Shown here: in pieces, positions 24,707-33,386 of the stretch
Position numbering within the stretch: position 1 is the stretch's first letter
Layout of the letters: each line of letters begins with the position of its first letter
From: Dokdonella_A soli
Lineage (GTDB): Bacteria > Pseudomonadota > Gammaproteobacteria > Xanthomonadales > Rhodanobacteraceae
DNA length: 64,000 nt
NCBI RefSeq assembly: GCF_039523175.1
Contig: NZ_BAAAEU010000024.1
Location: forward strand, 635,771 to 699,770
Reading direction: 5' to 3'
Notes under the pieces: generated by a model
The model's input: the letters and a program-made list of their open reading frames with translations, nothing else
Database searches by the model: none
What the model was told of the DNA's origin: nothing
Translations under genes and position numbers: made by a program

Positions 24707-26923
24707 ATGTCCAACCGCCTCGCCACCGAAACCAGCCCCTACCTGCGCCAGCACGCCGACAACCCGGTCGACTGGTGGCCGTGGGGCGAGGAAGCGCTGG
24801 CCGCCGCACGCGCGCAGAACAAGCCGATCCTGCTCTCGATCGGCTACGCGGCCTGCCACTGGTGCCACGTGATGGCGCATGAGAGCTTCGAGGACGAAGC
24901 GACTGCGCGCGTGATGAACACTCGCTACGTGAACATCAAGGTCGACCGCGAGGAGCGGCCGGACATCGACAAGGTCTACCAGCTCGCACACCAGGCGCTG
25001 GCGCGGCGCGGCGGCGGCTGGCCGCTGACGATGTTCCTGACGCCGGACGATCTGCTGCCGTTCTACGCCGGCACGTATTTCCCGAAGACGCCGCGCTACA
25101 ACATGCCGGCCTTCGTGCAGGTGCTCGAAGGCGTGCGCCGCTGGTTCGACGAGAAGTCCGATGAAGTGCGCGCGCAGAACGCATCGCTGGCCACGTTCCT
25201 TGCGCAACACGCGCGCACCGACGTGCACACGGACACGCTCGACGATGCGCCGATCCGCCTCGCGCTCGAACGCATCGCGGCCCGCTTCGACGCGCAGAAC
25301 GGCGGTCATCTCGGCGGCCCGAAGTTTCCGCACGCGAGCGAGATCGAGCTGCTGCTTCGACAAGCCACGGATGCAACCTTCGACAAGGCAAATCGAGAAA
25401 CGCTTGCTCGTCGTCCCGGCGAGCGCGGGGACCCAGTGCCCTTGTCTGCGTTGTCCGAGCCCTCGTCGAGTGATGTAGACGCTGGGTCCTGGCATTCGCC
25501 GGGACGACGAGAATGGAACGGCGTCGACGGGCAGGCTGCTTCGATGGCCCACCTCACCCTCGCCCGCATGGCCGAGCGCGGCCTCACCGATCACCTCGGC
25601 GGCGGCTTTTTCCGCTACTGCGTCGACGAGCGTTGGGAGATCCCGCACTTCGAAAAAATGCTGTACGACAACGCACAACTGCTGCCGCTGTACGCCTGGG
25701 CTTCGCGCGCATACAGACCAGATGTGCCTGCGCAGACCGCGATCCGCTTCGACGAGTCCGCGTTCGCAGACGCAACTCGCGCCTGCGCGGGCTGGATCGC
25801 GCGCGAACTGCGCGCGCCATCCGGCGGCTTCTGGAGTTCGCTCGATGCGGACTCCGAGGGCGAGGAAGGGCGCTACTACGTCTGGGACAAGGATGAGGTG
25901 CGTGGTCTGCTGATGACAAACGAATACGCGGTGGTCGAGCCGCGCTACGGCTTCGATCGTCCGCCAAACTTCGAGAACCATGCCTGGCATCTGCAACTCG
26001 CGGTGTCGATCGAGGACGTGGCCACGCAAACCGGCATCAGCCATACCGAAGTCGAGCAACGCCTGGCGAGCGCCGACGCGAAACTGCTGGCCGCGCGCGC
26101 GCGACGCGCGCGCCCCGGTCTCGATGACAAGATCCTGACCGCCTGGAACGCGCTGACGATCGCCGGCGCCGCGCGCTCGGCACGCTGGCTTGAAGACCAG
26201 CCGCTGCTTGCCGAAGCGGGGCTAGCGCTGGATTTCCTGCATGCGAACGTCTGGAAGAATGGCCGCCTCTACGCCTGCCATGCCGGCGGCGAGGCGAAAT
26301 TCCCGGCCTATCTTGACGACCACGCGTTCCTGCTCGACGCGCTGCTCGCGCTGCTGCAGGTGCGCTGGAACCGCCGCGATCTCGACTGGGCGATCGCGCT
26401 CGCCGATGCGTTGCTGGAGCGCTTCGAGGACCGCGAGCACGGCGGCTTCTTCTTCACCGCACACGACGCCGAAGCGCTGCCGCAGCGGCCGAAACCGTGG
26501 ATGGACGAATCGCTGCCCTCCGGCAATGGCGTCGCCGCGCGCACGCTGTTGAAGCTCGGCCATCTGCTCGGCGAGACGCGTTATCTCGACGCCGCAGAAC
26601 GCACGCTGCGCGCGGCTTGGCCGACGCTGTCGCAATACCCTGAAGGCTGCTGCACGCTGCTGCTCGCACTCGACGAGTTCCTGCATCCGCGCACGCATAT
26701 CGTGCTGCGTGCGGACCAGAGCGACGAGGCAGCACGCTGGCGCGATGCGCTCGCGCAGTTCACGGCAACGAGTGCCGATATCTACCGCATTCCACCAATG
26801 GAAGCCGCGCTGCCCAGCGCGCTCGACGCGCAATCACACCGCTCCGGCGGCATCGCCTATGTCTGTCGCGGCACGCAGTGCCTGCCGCCGGTCACCGACC
26901 CTACGGAATTGAGCGTCGTCTGA
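24707..26923 (+). CDS. Thioredoxin-domain protein, YyaL/SPATA20 (DUF255) family, with in-frame repeat
   Basis: A 738-residue cytosolic protein. The N-terminal thioredoxin-like domain begins RLATETSPYLRQHADNPVDW and has a CxxC motif in YAACHWCHVMAHESFED (C50, C53). It is followed by an alpha/alpha toroid resembling glycan epimerases, with HLGGGFFRYCVDERW, IPHFEKMLYDNAQLLPLY and LDDKILTAWNALTI. The biochemical function of the family is not settled. Residues about 235-268 (PGERGDPVPLSALSEPSSS and following, to SPGRREWNG) are encoded by a type E palindromic repeat read in frame, in the region joining the domains. The start follows the type A inverted pair by 25 bp. Confidence 0.9.
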   Translation: MSNRLATETSPYLRQHADNPVDWWPWGEEALAAARAQNKPILLSIGYAACHWCHVMAHESFEDEATARVMNTRYVNIKVDREERPDIDKVYQLAHQALARRGGGWPLTMFLTPDDLLPFYAGTYFPKTPRYNMPAFVQVLEGVRRWFDEKSDEVRAQNASLATFLAQHARTDVHTDTLDDAPIRLALERIAARFDAQNGGHLGGPKFPHASEIELLLRQATDATFDKANRETLARRPGERGDPVPLSALSEPSSSDVDAGSWHSPGRREWNGVDGQAASMAHLTLARMAERGLTDHLGGGFFRYCVDERWEIPHFEKMLYDNAQLLPLYAWASRAYRPDVPAQTAIRFDESAFADATRACAGWIARELRAPSGGFWSSLDADSEGEEGRYYVWDKDEVRGLLMTNEYAVVEPRYGFDRPPNFENHAWHLQLAVSIEDVATQTGISHTEVEQRLASADAKLLAARARRARPGLDDKILTAWNALTIAGAARSARWLEDQPLLAEAGLALDFLHANVWKNGRLYACHAGGEAKFPAYLDDHAFLLDALLALLQVRWNRRDLDWAIALADALLERFEDREHGGFFFTAHDAEALPQRPKPWMDESLPSGNGVAARTLLKLGHLLGETRYLDAAERTLRAAWPTLSQYPEGCCTLLLALDEFLHPRTHIVLRADQSDEAARWRDALAQFTATSADIYRIPPMEAALPSALDAQSHRSGGIAYVCRGTQCLPPVTDPTELSVV
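25409..25511. repeat. Palindromic repeat pair, type E, inside a coding region
   Basis: CGTCGTCCCGGCGAGCGCGG starts the unit and GCCGGGACGACGA ends it, with GACCCAGTG and GCTGGGTCC as inner arms. The same two-hairpin architecture lies between genes at 40645-40721. Here it is translated without a stop inside the thioredoxin-domain protein. Confidence 0.85.
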
Positions 26924-27002
26924 GCCGTGCAGGCAGCTGGCAGCACTGAACCGTTGCGCTTGGGCTCCCGAGGACCGCGGGCGCCGTCTCCGCATGCCCG
27001 TT

Positions 27003-27038
27003 CGCTTTGAAAGAAATCAGGCCGATTCTTTCAAAGCG
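27003..27038. terminator. AT-rich inverted repeat between convergent genes
   Basis: A perfect 13-bp inverted repeat, CGCTTTGAAAGAA and TTCTTTCAAAGCG, with a 10-base loop. It lies between the convergent thioredoxin-domain and TPM genes, where a bidirectional terminator would be expected. No uridine run follows either arm, so factor-independent termination is doubtful. Nothing else stands out in 26924-27070. Confidence 0.4.
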
Positions 27039-27070
27039 CCTACCAGTAGTGAAAAGAGCCTTTCGGTGCT

Positions 27071-27559
27071 TCACAGCAATATGGGCCGGTCCGGCAGCTC
27101 GTCCAGCTTGGGTTCGCCATTCGCGGGGAAATGGCGGATCAGCAGCTCACCGATCGCCGCGACGCCGGCGACCGCACCGCGTTCGTAATCGCCGGCCGAA
27201 AAATGCTGTTGCATCACGGCGCAGATCGGCTGCCATTGCGCCTGATCGATCTTCGCGGCGACCGCGCGATCGGCGACGATCTCGATCGCATGCTCGGCGA
27301 GCAGGATGTAGACCAGCACGCCGGTGTTGTGTTCGGTGTTCCAGACATGCAATCGCGCAAACACCTCGTGTGCCCGCTCACGCGGCGTGCGTTTGCGCAC
27401 GGCTTCGGCGAGCGGCAGGCTGCCTTCGACTGCGAACACGATTTCGCCGAGATGGCGATGTTCGCTGGCCGCGATCGCGCGCTGGATCGAATCCAGCGTC
27501 GCCGGCGGAAAATGTCGTTTCGCGCTCGACAGGTCGAACAGATGTCGGATCCAGCGCAT
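27071..27559 (-). CDS. TPM-domain membrane-associated protein
   Basis: A protein of 162 residues with a single TPM (YgcG/Psb32) domain and no signal peptide: LDSIQRAIAASEHRHLGEIV, then RAHEVFARLHVWNTEHNTGV and LVYILLAEHAIEIVADRAV. TPM domains have been linked to acid phosphatase activity and photosystem repair in plants; the bacterial role is unclear. The ATG at MRWIRHLF is used; a GTG nine bases upstream would overlap the stop of the preceding TPM gene (GTGA). It is the last gene of a lemA-TPM-TPM set. Confidence 0.82.
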   Translation of the reverse strand: MRWIRHLFDLSSAKRHFPPATLDSIQRAIAASEHRHLGEIVFAVEGSLPLAEAVRKRTPRERAHEVFARLHVWNTEHNTGVLVYILLAEHAIEIVADRAVAAKIDQAQWQPICAVMQQHFSAGDYERGAVAGVAAIGELLIRHFPANGEPKLDELPDRPILL

Positions 27560-27564
27560 CGTCG

Positions 27565-28452
27565 TCACCAGCTTCCTGAGGCGCCGCCGCCGGAAAATCC
27601 GCCGCCGCCGCCGCTGAAACCACCGCCTCCACCGAATCCCCCGCCACCCAAACCGCCGCCGCCACTGAAGCCGCCCCAGCCGCCGCGGCTGGCGAAACCG
27701 CCGCCACCGCCGCCGCTGAGCAAGCCGAGGAACAGGCCGAGCACGCCAGCGCCGATACCGAGCGGCAACAGGCCGCTGATCAGCCACGCGAGCCCGCCGG
27801 CGCCGAGGCCGACGACTGGCGCGCGCACGCCGGCGGGCGAACCGCCGAACAGGCCGCGCAGGAACAGGGCGGCGAACCAGGCTGCGATCAGCGCGGGAGC
27901 GAAACGGTCTCCGCCCCGGCTGCCACCGCGATCGTCGGTCAACGGCGGCGGCAGCGGCTCGTCGTTGATCAGCTTGGTCAACGCGCCGGTCGCGTCGTGG
28001 ACGCCACCGTAGTAGTCATTGGCGCGAAAGCGCGGCGCGATGTATTCGCGGATCACGCGCGCGGCGGCGGCATCCGGGATCGCTCCCTCCAGACCGCGAC
28101 CGACCTCGATGCGCACGCGCCGGTCGTTCTTCGCAACGATCAGGATCACGCCGTCGTCGGTGCCCTTGCGGCCGAGCTTCCACGCATCGGCGACGCGGAT
28201 GCCGTATTCCGCGATGTCCTCGGGCTGTGTGCTCGGCACCATCAGCACGCCGACCTGCGAGCCCTTGGATTTCTCCAGCGTTGTCAGTTCGCTTTCGAGC
28301 GTCTGCTTCTGCGTCGCGTCGAGCGTGCCGGTGAGATCGGTGACGTGCGCGGTCAGCGCGGGGATCGGTTGCGGGTCGCCTTCGGCGGCGGCGGCAGTGA
28401 TCGCCAGACCGCAAGCGACGAACAAGGCGAGCAGGACGCGAAGCGCGCGCAT
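27565..28452 (-). CDS. TPM-domain protein with glycine-rich C-terminus (YgcG family)
   Basis: A 295-residue protein with signal peptide MRALRVLLALFVACGLAITA. The periplasmic TPM domain has VTDLTGTLDATQKQTLES, LEKSKGSQVGVLMVPS and KNDRRVRIEVGRGLEGAIPD. Two membrane segments follow (about residues 180-240), then a glycine, serine and phenylalanine-rich tail. This layout is typical of YgcG proteins encoded beside LemA. Function is unknown; the tail is probably disordered and cytoplasmic or surface-associated. The gene is separated from lemA by a type D repeat pair. Confidence 0.85.
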   Translation of the reverse strand: MRALRVLLALFVACGLAITAAAAEGDPQPIPALTAHVTDLTGTLDATQKQTLESELTTLEKSKGSQVGVLMVPSTQPEDIAEYGIRVADAWKLGRKGTDDGVILIVAKNDRRVRIEVGRGLEGAIPDAAAARVIREYIAPRFRANDYYGGVHDATGALTKLINDEPLPPPLTDDRGGSRGGDRFAPALIAAWFAALFLRGLFGGSPAGVRAPVVGLGAGGLAWLISGLLPLGIGAGVLGLFLGLLSGGGGGGFASRGGWGGFSGGGGLGGGGFGGGGGFSGGGGGFSGGGASGSW

Positions 28453-28484
28453 CACGTCAATCCGTCCAGATGAAAACGCCCCAT

Positions 28485-28554
28485 CCGTTCGCCCTGAGGT
28501 ATCGGGTGAACGGAGGTGGCGCCGTTCGTGCTTCGATACCTCAGCACGAACGGT
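28485..28554. repeat. Palindromic repeat pair, type D, copy 2
   Basis: CCGTTCGCCCTGAGGTATCG opens the unit and GCTTCGATACCTCAGCACGA with CGGT closes it as an inverted partner. It sits between lemA and the first TPM gene, inside what is otherwise a typical operon. Confidence 0.85.
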
Positions 28555-28587
28555 CCGGAACATATCGCGGCGTGTCGCCACAGGCGC

Positions 28588-29238
28588 TCAATGCGCTGGC
28601 TGTGGCGTAGATTGCGGTTGCTGCGGCGGCTGCGCGGGCGGCGCCGCCGGCTTGCTGAAATCGACGGTCGGCGCGGTCGAGATCTGCTTCTCGTTCTCGA
28701 CCGTGAAGTTCGCCTTGGCCTTGTAGCCGAACATCATCGCAGTCAGGTTCTGCGGGAAACTGCGCACGAACACGTTGTAGTCCTGGACCGCCTGGATATA
28801 GCGGTTGCGCGCGACGGTGACGCGATTCTCGGTGCCCTCGAGCTGCGCCTGCAGGTTCTGGAACAGGCCGTCGGCCTTGAGCTGCGGGTAGTTCTCGGAC
28901 ACCGCCATCAGCCGCGACAGCGCGCTCGAAAGCTCGCCCTGCGCCTGCTGGAACTGCTTCATCTTGGCTTCGTCCGAAAGATCGTCGGCCGACAACTGGA
29001 TCTTGCCGACCTGCGCGCGCGCCTCGGCGACCTTGGTGAACACCTCTTCCTCGTGCGTCGCGTAGCCCTTGACCGTGTTGACCAGGTTCGGCACCAGATC
29101 CGCCCGACGCTGGTACTGGTTCACGACCTCGGACCAGGTGGCCTTGACGCCCTCGTCCTTGGACTGGATCGAGTTGTAGCCGCAGCCGCTAAGGAATGTG
29201 ATCAGCAGCACCATGGACAGCCATCGAATCGCGCGCAT
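28588..29238 (-). CDS. LemA family lipoprotein
   Basis: A 216-residue protein with a lipoprotein signal (MVLLITFLSGCGYNSIQ; lipobox LSGC). The LemA helical bundle contains WSEVVNQYQRRADLVPNLVN, VKGYATHEEEVFTKVAEAR and ENYPQLKADGLFQNLQAQL, with RNRYIQAVQDYNVFVRSFPQ downstream. The proline- and glutamine-rich tail is probably disordered. A strong Shine-Dalgarno (GGAGGGA) precedes the ATG. LemA proteins are commonly found beside TPM proteins, as here, but their function is not well defined. Confidence 0.9.
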   Translation of the reverse strand: MRAIRWLSMVLLITFLSGCGYNSIQSKDEGVKATWSEVVNQYQRRADLVPNLVNTVKGYATHEEEVFTKVAEARAQVGKIQLSADDLSDEAKMKQFQQAQGELSSALSRLMAVSENYPQLKADGLFQNLQAQLEGTENRVTVARNRYIQAVQDYNVFVRSFPQNLTAMMFGYKAKANFTVENEKQISTAPTVDFSKPAAPPAQPPQQPQSTPQPAH

Positions 29239-29355
29239 ATTCCCTCCGTTCACAGCGACATTGACCCAGCCGAGGCCGGTTACCGCACTACTGTGGCGTG
29301 GACGCCGATCCGGCGCAAGCGGCAGCGGTCGGCGCCACGCTGACACGAGTCCGCG

Positions 29356-30123
29356 TCAGGACGATATCGATTGGTCGGGACGCCGTGCGTGCTGCTGAGC
29401 GTTCTGCTGATGGCGCCGCCGCGCCAGCAGGTTCAGCGACTCCACCGCCGCCGAGAACGCCATCGCGAAATACAGGTAGCCACGCGCGATGTGTACGTCG
29501 ACACCGTCGCACATCAGCGTGACGCCGACCAGGATGATGAACGCGAGCGCAAGCATCCTGATCGTCGGATTGCGATCGATGAACTCGCCGACCGGATCGG
29601 CGATGAAGATCATCACCAGCACGGCGAGGATGATCGCCGCGACCATCACCGGCAGGACGTTGATCATGCCGACCGCGGTGATCACCGAGTCGAGCGAGAA
29701 CACGATATCGATCAGCGCGATCTGCGCGATGACCAGGCCGAAGCTCGCCGAGGCGTGGCCGTTGCCGTGTTCGTGCGGCGCGGCGCTGAGCGCGTCGAGG
29801 ATCTCCATGACGCCCTTGACGACGAGGAAGATGCCGCCGCCGATCAGCACCAGGTCACGGATCGAGATGATCTGGCCGAACATGCGGAACAGGGCGGCCG
29901 TGCGGTCGTCCATGCGTGCCAGATGCGCGAGCGAGAGCAGCAGCAGGATGCGCGTGATGCAGGCGAACGCGAGACCGATGCGCCGCGCGCTCGAGCGCCG
30001 CACATGGGGCAGCCGGCTGACCGCGATCGAGATGAAGACGAGATTGTCGACGCCGAGCACGATCTCGAGCGTGGACAAGGTCAGCAGCGCGATCCAGGTT
30101 TGCGGGTCGGCCAGAAGATTCAA
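29356..30123 (-). CDS. TerC family membrane protein
   Basis: A 255-residue protein with seven or more hydrophobic segments. The TerC signature is in LSTLEIVLGVDNLVFISI near the N-terminus and is echoed in IALIDIVFSLDSVITAVG in the second half; these acidic motifs are thought to bind metal ions. RMFGQIISIRDLVLIGGGIF lies between them. Members export manganese or are associated with tellurite resistance. It is 19 bp downstream of dgkA, probably in the same transcript. Confidence 0.88.
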   Translation of the reverse strand: MNLLADPQTWIALLTLSTLEIVLGVDNLVFISIAVSRLPHVRRSSARRIGLAFACITRILLLLSLAHLARMDDRTAALFRMFGQIISIRDLVLIGGGIFLVVKGVMEILDALSAAPHEHGNGHASASFGLVIAQIALIDIVFSLDSVITAVGMINVLPVMVAAIILAVLVMIFIADPVGEFIDRNPTIRMLALAFIILVGVTLMCDGVDVHIARGYLYFAMAFSAAVESLNLLARRRHQQNAQQHARRPDQSISS

Positions 30124-30142
30124 GCGCCCGTGACTCCGTCAT

Positions 30143-30517
30143 TCAACCCTGCAGGTGCGCCGAGAGTACCAGTCCCCAGCACAGCACGACGTTGAACATC
30201 AGCAACAGCACCGCAGCCGAACCCATGTCCTTGGCGCGACCGGCCAGCTCATGGAACTCCGGGCTGGCCTTGTCGACGATGGCCTCCACGGCGGAATTCA
30301 GCAATTCCGCGGACAGAACGAGTATCAGGCTTCCGCAGAGCAGCGCCTTCTCGATCGCGCCGTGGCCGAGCCAGAGGCCGAGCGGAAACATGATCACGAA
30401 GAGATAGCCTTCGAGGCGGAACGACGCCTCGTGGCGCCATGCCGCGCGCAGCCCCTTCATCGACCATTGCAATGCGCGCCAGATCTGGCGCGGTCCGCGC
30501 GGTTCGGTGCTCGGCAT
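30143..30517 (-). CDS. dgkA: Diacylglycerol kinase DgkA
   Basis: A 124-residue inner-membrane kinase with three transmembrane helices that phosphorylates diacylglycerol released during membrane-derived oligosaccharide or lipid A modification. The signature ELLNSAVEAIVDKASPEFHE (about residues 70-89) holds the catalytic glutamates, preceded by RHEASFRLE and followed by GRAKDMGSAAVLL. Its usual length is about 120 residues, so it is intact. Confidence 0.95.
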   Translation of the reverse strand: MPSTEPRGPRQIWRALQWSMKGLRAAWRHEASFRLEGYLFVIMFPLGLWLGHGAIEKALLCGSLILVLSAELLNSAVEAIVDKASPEFHELAGRAKDMGSAAVLLLMFNVVLCWGLVLSAHLQG

Positions 30518-30541
30518 CGACTCCCCTCCAGTCGCTCGTAG

Positions 30542-30754
30542 TCAGAATGCCCGTGCGTCTGCGCGGCGCCGTGCCCTGTCGAATTCCCTGTCGGACCCGA
30601 CGTCGTTGATGCCACGCACCCGTGCCATCGGTGCGCCCTTCATCGCGCAAACGCGATGGCGGAACCTCTCCGGCCGGTCGCTCGGAGCGATGGTGCCCGC
30701 CGAGAGCTGGATTGCCGCGCTGCGGCCGGGCTGGGAAAACTCGAGGATCGGCAT
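30542..30754 (-). CDS. Possible small protein upstream of dgkA
   Basis: An open frame of 70 codons (MPILEFSQPGRSAAIQLSA at the N-terminus) ends 24 bp before dgkA on the same strand. The first half looks protein-like; the second half is arginine-rich and could be a shadow. No good ribosome-binding site was seen, and an opposite-strand frame covers the same bases. It is the only candidate in the 320-bp gap 30518-30837, which otherwise shows nothing recognisable. Confidence 0.2.
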   Translation of the reverse strand: MPILEFSQPGRSAAIQLSAGTIAPSDRPERFRHRVCAMKGAPMARVRGINDVGSDREFDRARRRADARAF

Positions 30755-30837
30755 GGTGCGCGATGGGGTGGAAGAGGCCGCGCCATGATGCCATAAAGTA
30801 CTCCCGCTTCTGCCCGCTCCGATCCTGAGGGACACCG

Positions 30838-31521
30838 ATGAATCGACGCCTGCTTTGCATCGTCGCCGCAATCAGCGCCCTGCTGATGGCGACCGGTCTG
30901 TTCGTCCTGGACCGTCCGCTCGCCGAATGGGTGCACTCGGGCGGTTTCGAGCAGGCGCGCGTGTTTTCGGTGGGCCTTGGCGCGCTGGATACGCTCAGCG
31001 GAATGAACCTGTGGTTCTGGCTCGCCGGTGCGGTCGCGCTCGCATTGGGACTGGCCGGTCTTGCGTTGCGCCGGCACGCGCGCTGGCCGCGCGCCCTGAT
31101 CGCCGCCGGCCTCGTGCAGACCCTCTGCATCGAGACGATGATTCTCGGCAAGAACCATTTCGGTCGCCTGCGTCCGCAGCAGGTGCTCGATTCCGGCGAC
31201 TGGTCGCAGCTCTGGTTCGCCGGTGGCGGTTCGTTTCCTTCCGGCCACTCGGCGTTCTACTTCGGCCTGCTGCTGCCACTGGCCGCAGCCTGCCCGATCC
31301 GCTGGCTGCGCGCCCTGCTGATCGCGATCCCGGTCTATGTCGTGCTCGCGCGCATCGACCTCGCCCGGCATTTCCTGTCCGACGTGTCGGCGTCCGCGCT
31401 GATGGCCGCGCTGTACGCGCTGCTGGTCGCAACGCTCGCGCAGCGCTGGCTGCCGGCGCCGGGCCATTCCATGCAGTCGCCGCCCCGCGCGCTGGCGGTC
31501 GAACCGCTGCGCGCCCGCTGA
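30838..31521 (+). CDS. PAP2-family lipid phosphatase
   Basis: A 227-residue membrane protein with six predicted helices and the complete three-part phosphatase signature: KNHFGRLRP (residues 105-113), SFPSGHSAF with PSGH at 134-137, and RIDLARHFLSD with R172, H178 and D182. Such enzymes dephosphorylate lipids such as undecaprenyl pyrophosphate, phosphatidate or lipid A on the periplasmic side. Which lipid is used cannot be read from the sequence. It is divergent from dgkA, whose substrate diacylglycerol is a product of phosphatidate phosphatases. Confidence 0.85.
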   Translation: MNRRLLCIVAAISALLMATGLFVLDRPLAEWVHSGGFEQARVFSVGLGALDTLSGMNLWFWLAGAVALALGLAGLALRRHARWPRALIAAGLVQTLCIETMILGKNHFGRLRPQQVLDSGDWSQLWFAGGGSFPSGHSAFYFGLLLPLAAACPIRWLRALLIAIPVYVVLARIDLARHFLSDVSASALMAALYALLVATLAQRWLPAPGHSMQSPPRALAVEPLRAR

Positions 31522-31662
31522 CAGCGTCCGACCGGCGGATCGCCAGATCGCCCCAACGGGGCGCCGCCACCCCGGTGGCGTCCATGTGCGTTTGTACACA
31601 CGCAGGCGGGCCGCTTGCGCTAGCCTCATCCGGTTTTCCTGTCCTTTTCGCAGGAATTTTCG

Positions 31663-33193
31663 ATGAACACGCAACACGCCCACCCCAGCCAGACCCGCTC
31701 GTTCTCGACGATCTTCCTGATCGAACTCTGGGAGCGCTTCGGCTACTACGGCATGGCCGCGCTGCTGGTGTTGTTCATGGTGCAGAAGGTCGGCTTCGCC
31801 GATACGCAGGCGAATCTGGTCTGGGGCGCGTTCACCGCATTGGTCTATGCGGCGCCCGCGATCGGCGGCTGGGTCGGCGACAAGATTCTCGGCACGCGGC
31901 GCACGATGCCGATAGGCGCAGCGATCCTCGCGATCGGCTACCTGCTGCTGGCGATACCGAGCGAAAACCTCTACCTGCTGTACTGCTCGATGGGCGTGAT
32001 CGTGGTCGGCAACGGCCTGTTCAAGGCGAACGCGGCGAACATGGTGCGGCGCATCTACGAGGGTGACGATGCGAAGATCGACAGCGCGTTCGCGCTCTAT
32101 GTACATGGCGGTCAATGTCGGCTCGACGGTGTCGGTGCTGCTGACGCCGTGGATCAAGGACCATTGGGGCTGGCATGCCGCGTTCGCGGTCTGCTGCACA
32201 GGCCTGATCGTCGGCCTGATCAACTACGTGTTCATGGTGCGAACGCTCAAGGGCATCGGTTCGCCTCTGGATGAGCAACCCGTACGCTGGGGCCGCCTTG
32301 CGATGGTGCTCGGCGTCGGCTTCATGGCGCTGTTCGCAGTCGCGTTCGTGGTCCAGCATCGCGGGATCGCGGTTGCCTGCGTCTACATCGCCGGCATCGT
32401 GATCCTCAGCATCTTCGGCTACATGATCGCAACCGGTGCGAAAAGCGAACGCTCCGGTCTGGTCGCGGCCCTGATCCTGGTTGCAGAGACCCTGCTGTTC
32501 TTCATCTTCTACCAGCAGATGTCGACCTCGCTGACCCTGTTCGCGCTGCGCAACGTTGAGTGGAACCAGACCCTGTTCGGCATGACCCTGTTCACCTGGT
32601 CGCCGGCGCAGTACCAGGCTTTGAACCCGATCTGGATCATGCTGCTTTCGCCGCTGCTGGCCTGGACCTACACGCACCTTGGCAAATCCGCTCGCGATCT
32701 GCCGATCGCCGCGAAATTCGCGGTCGGCTTCGCCGTCGCCGCGGTCGGCTTCTTCATCTACGGGCTCGGCGCCGGTTCCGCCGTGAACGGCAAGATCTCG
32801 TCCTGGTACATGATCTGGGGCTACGGCTTCTACTCGCTCGGCGAACTGCTGGTCAGCGGCCTTGGCCTGGCGATGATCGCGCGCTACGTGCCGGTGCGCA
32901 TGGGCGGCTTCATGATGGGCGCGTACTTCGTCGCCGCCGGTATCTCGCAATATCTGGGCAGCGTCGTCGCGAACTACGCGAGCATCCCGGAGAACCTCAC
33001 CGATCCGCTCGAAAGCCTCACGATCTACACGAAGCTGTTCAACAACCTCGGTTTCCTCGCGGTCGGCGGCACCGTTCTGGCCATCGTGCTGCTGCCGCTG
33101 ATGAAGCGCCTCTCGGCGACGCACAGCGCGCGTGACGATGTCGCGACATCGGGTGCGGCCGGCGGACTGCGCGCGGTGACTGCGGAGGAGTGA
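31663..33193 (+). pseudogene. POT/PTR-family peptide-proton symporter, frameshifted
   Basis: Two overlapping frames together make a full-length proton-coupled oligopeptide transporter of about 509 residues. The first (31663 to about 32100) carries ELWERFGYYGMAALLVLFMV with the ExxER proton motif and VVGNGLFKANAANMV. The second resumes at YMAVNVGSTVSVLLTPWIKD and runs through 33193. Homology continues without a gap if one base (G at 32101) is removed: the family pattern F-x-L-x-Y-M-G/A-x-N-x-G is split exactly there. It is either a real single-base insertion that inactivates the gene or a sequencing error; everything else looks well preserved. Confidence 0.88.
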
Positions 33194-33311
33194 TGGGGCG
33201 GCGAGCGGCATGGCGGTCAGCGGAAAGAGCGGGTGACGCGCGTTTCGGTGCGGGGATCAGAAACACCGATTTGGTGCTTTTCCCACTCAGCACTCACCGC
33301 TGACGGCGCTC

Positions 33312-33326
33312 GTAAAGCCGTGCAAA
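33312..33326 (+). promoter_or_regulatory. CpxR-box-like site upstream of cpxR-like gene
   Basis: GTAAA-GCCGT-GCAAA matches the enterobacterial CpxR consensus GTAAA-N5-GTAAA with one mismatch and the right spacing. It lies 60 bp before the start of the response regulator gene, where autoregulation would be expected. A small GC hairpin (33326-33341) follows. The rest of 33194-33386 shows nothing else recognised. Confidence 0.4.
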
Positions 33327-33386
33327 GGCGCGCAAGCGCCTGAAAAGACGCGGCCCCGGCCGGGTTTTGGGCGCTATGCTTGGCGC

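Noticed and set aside
30507..30788. Plus-strand frame of 93 codons in the dgkA-PAP2 gap
   Set aside because: It begins inside dgkA on the opposite strand, has no ribosome site and shows no motif; the minus-strand candidate is only slightly better and is listed with low confidence.
31535..31585. Two small GC hairpins after the PAP2 gene as a terminator
   Set aside because: Stems are short (about 6 bp) and no T run follows; not enough to call a terminator.
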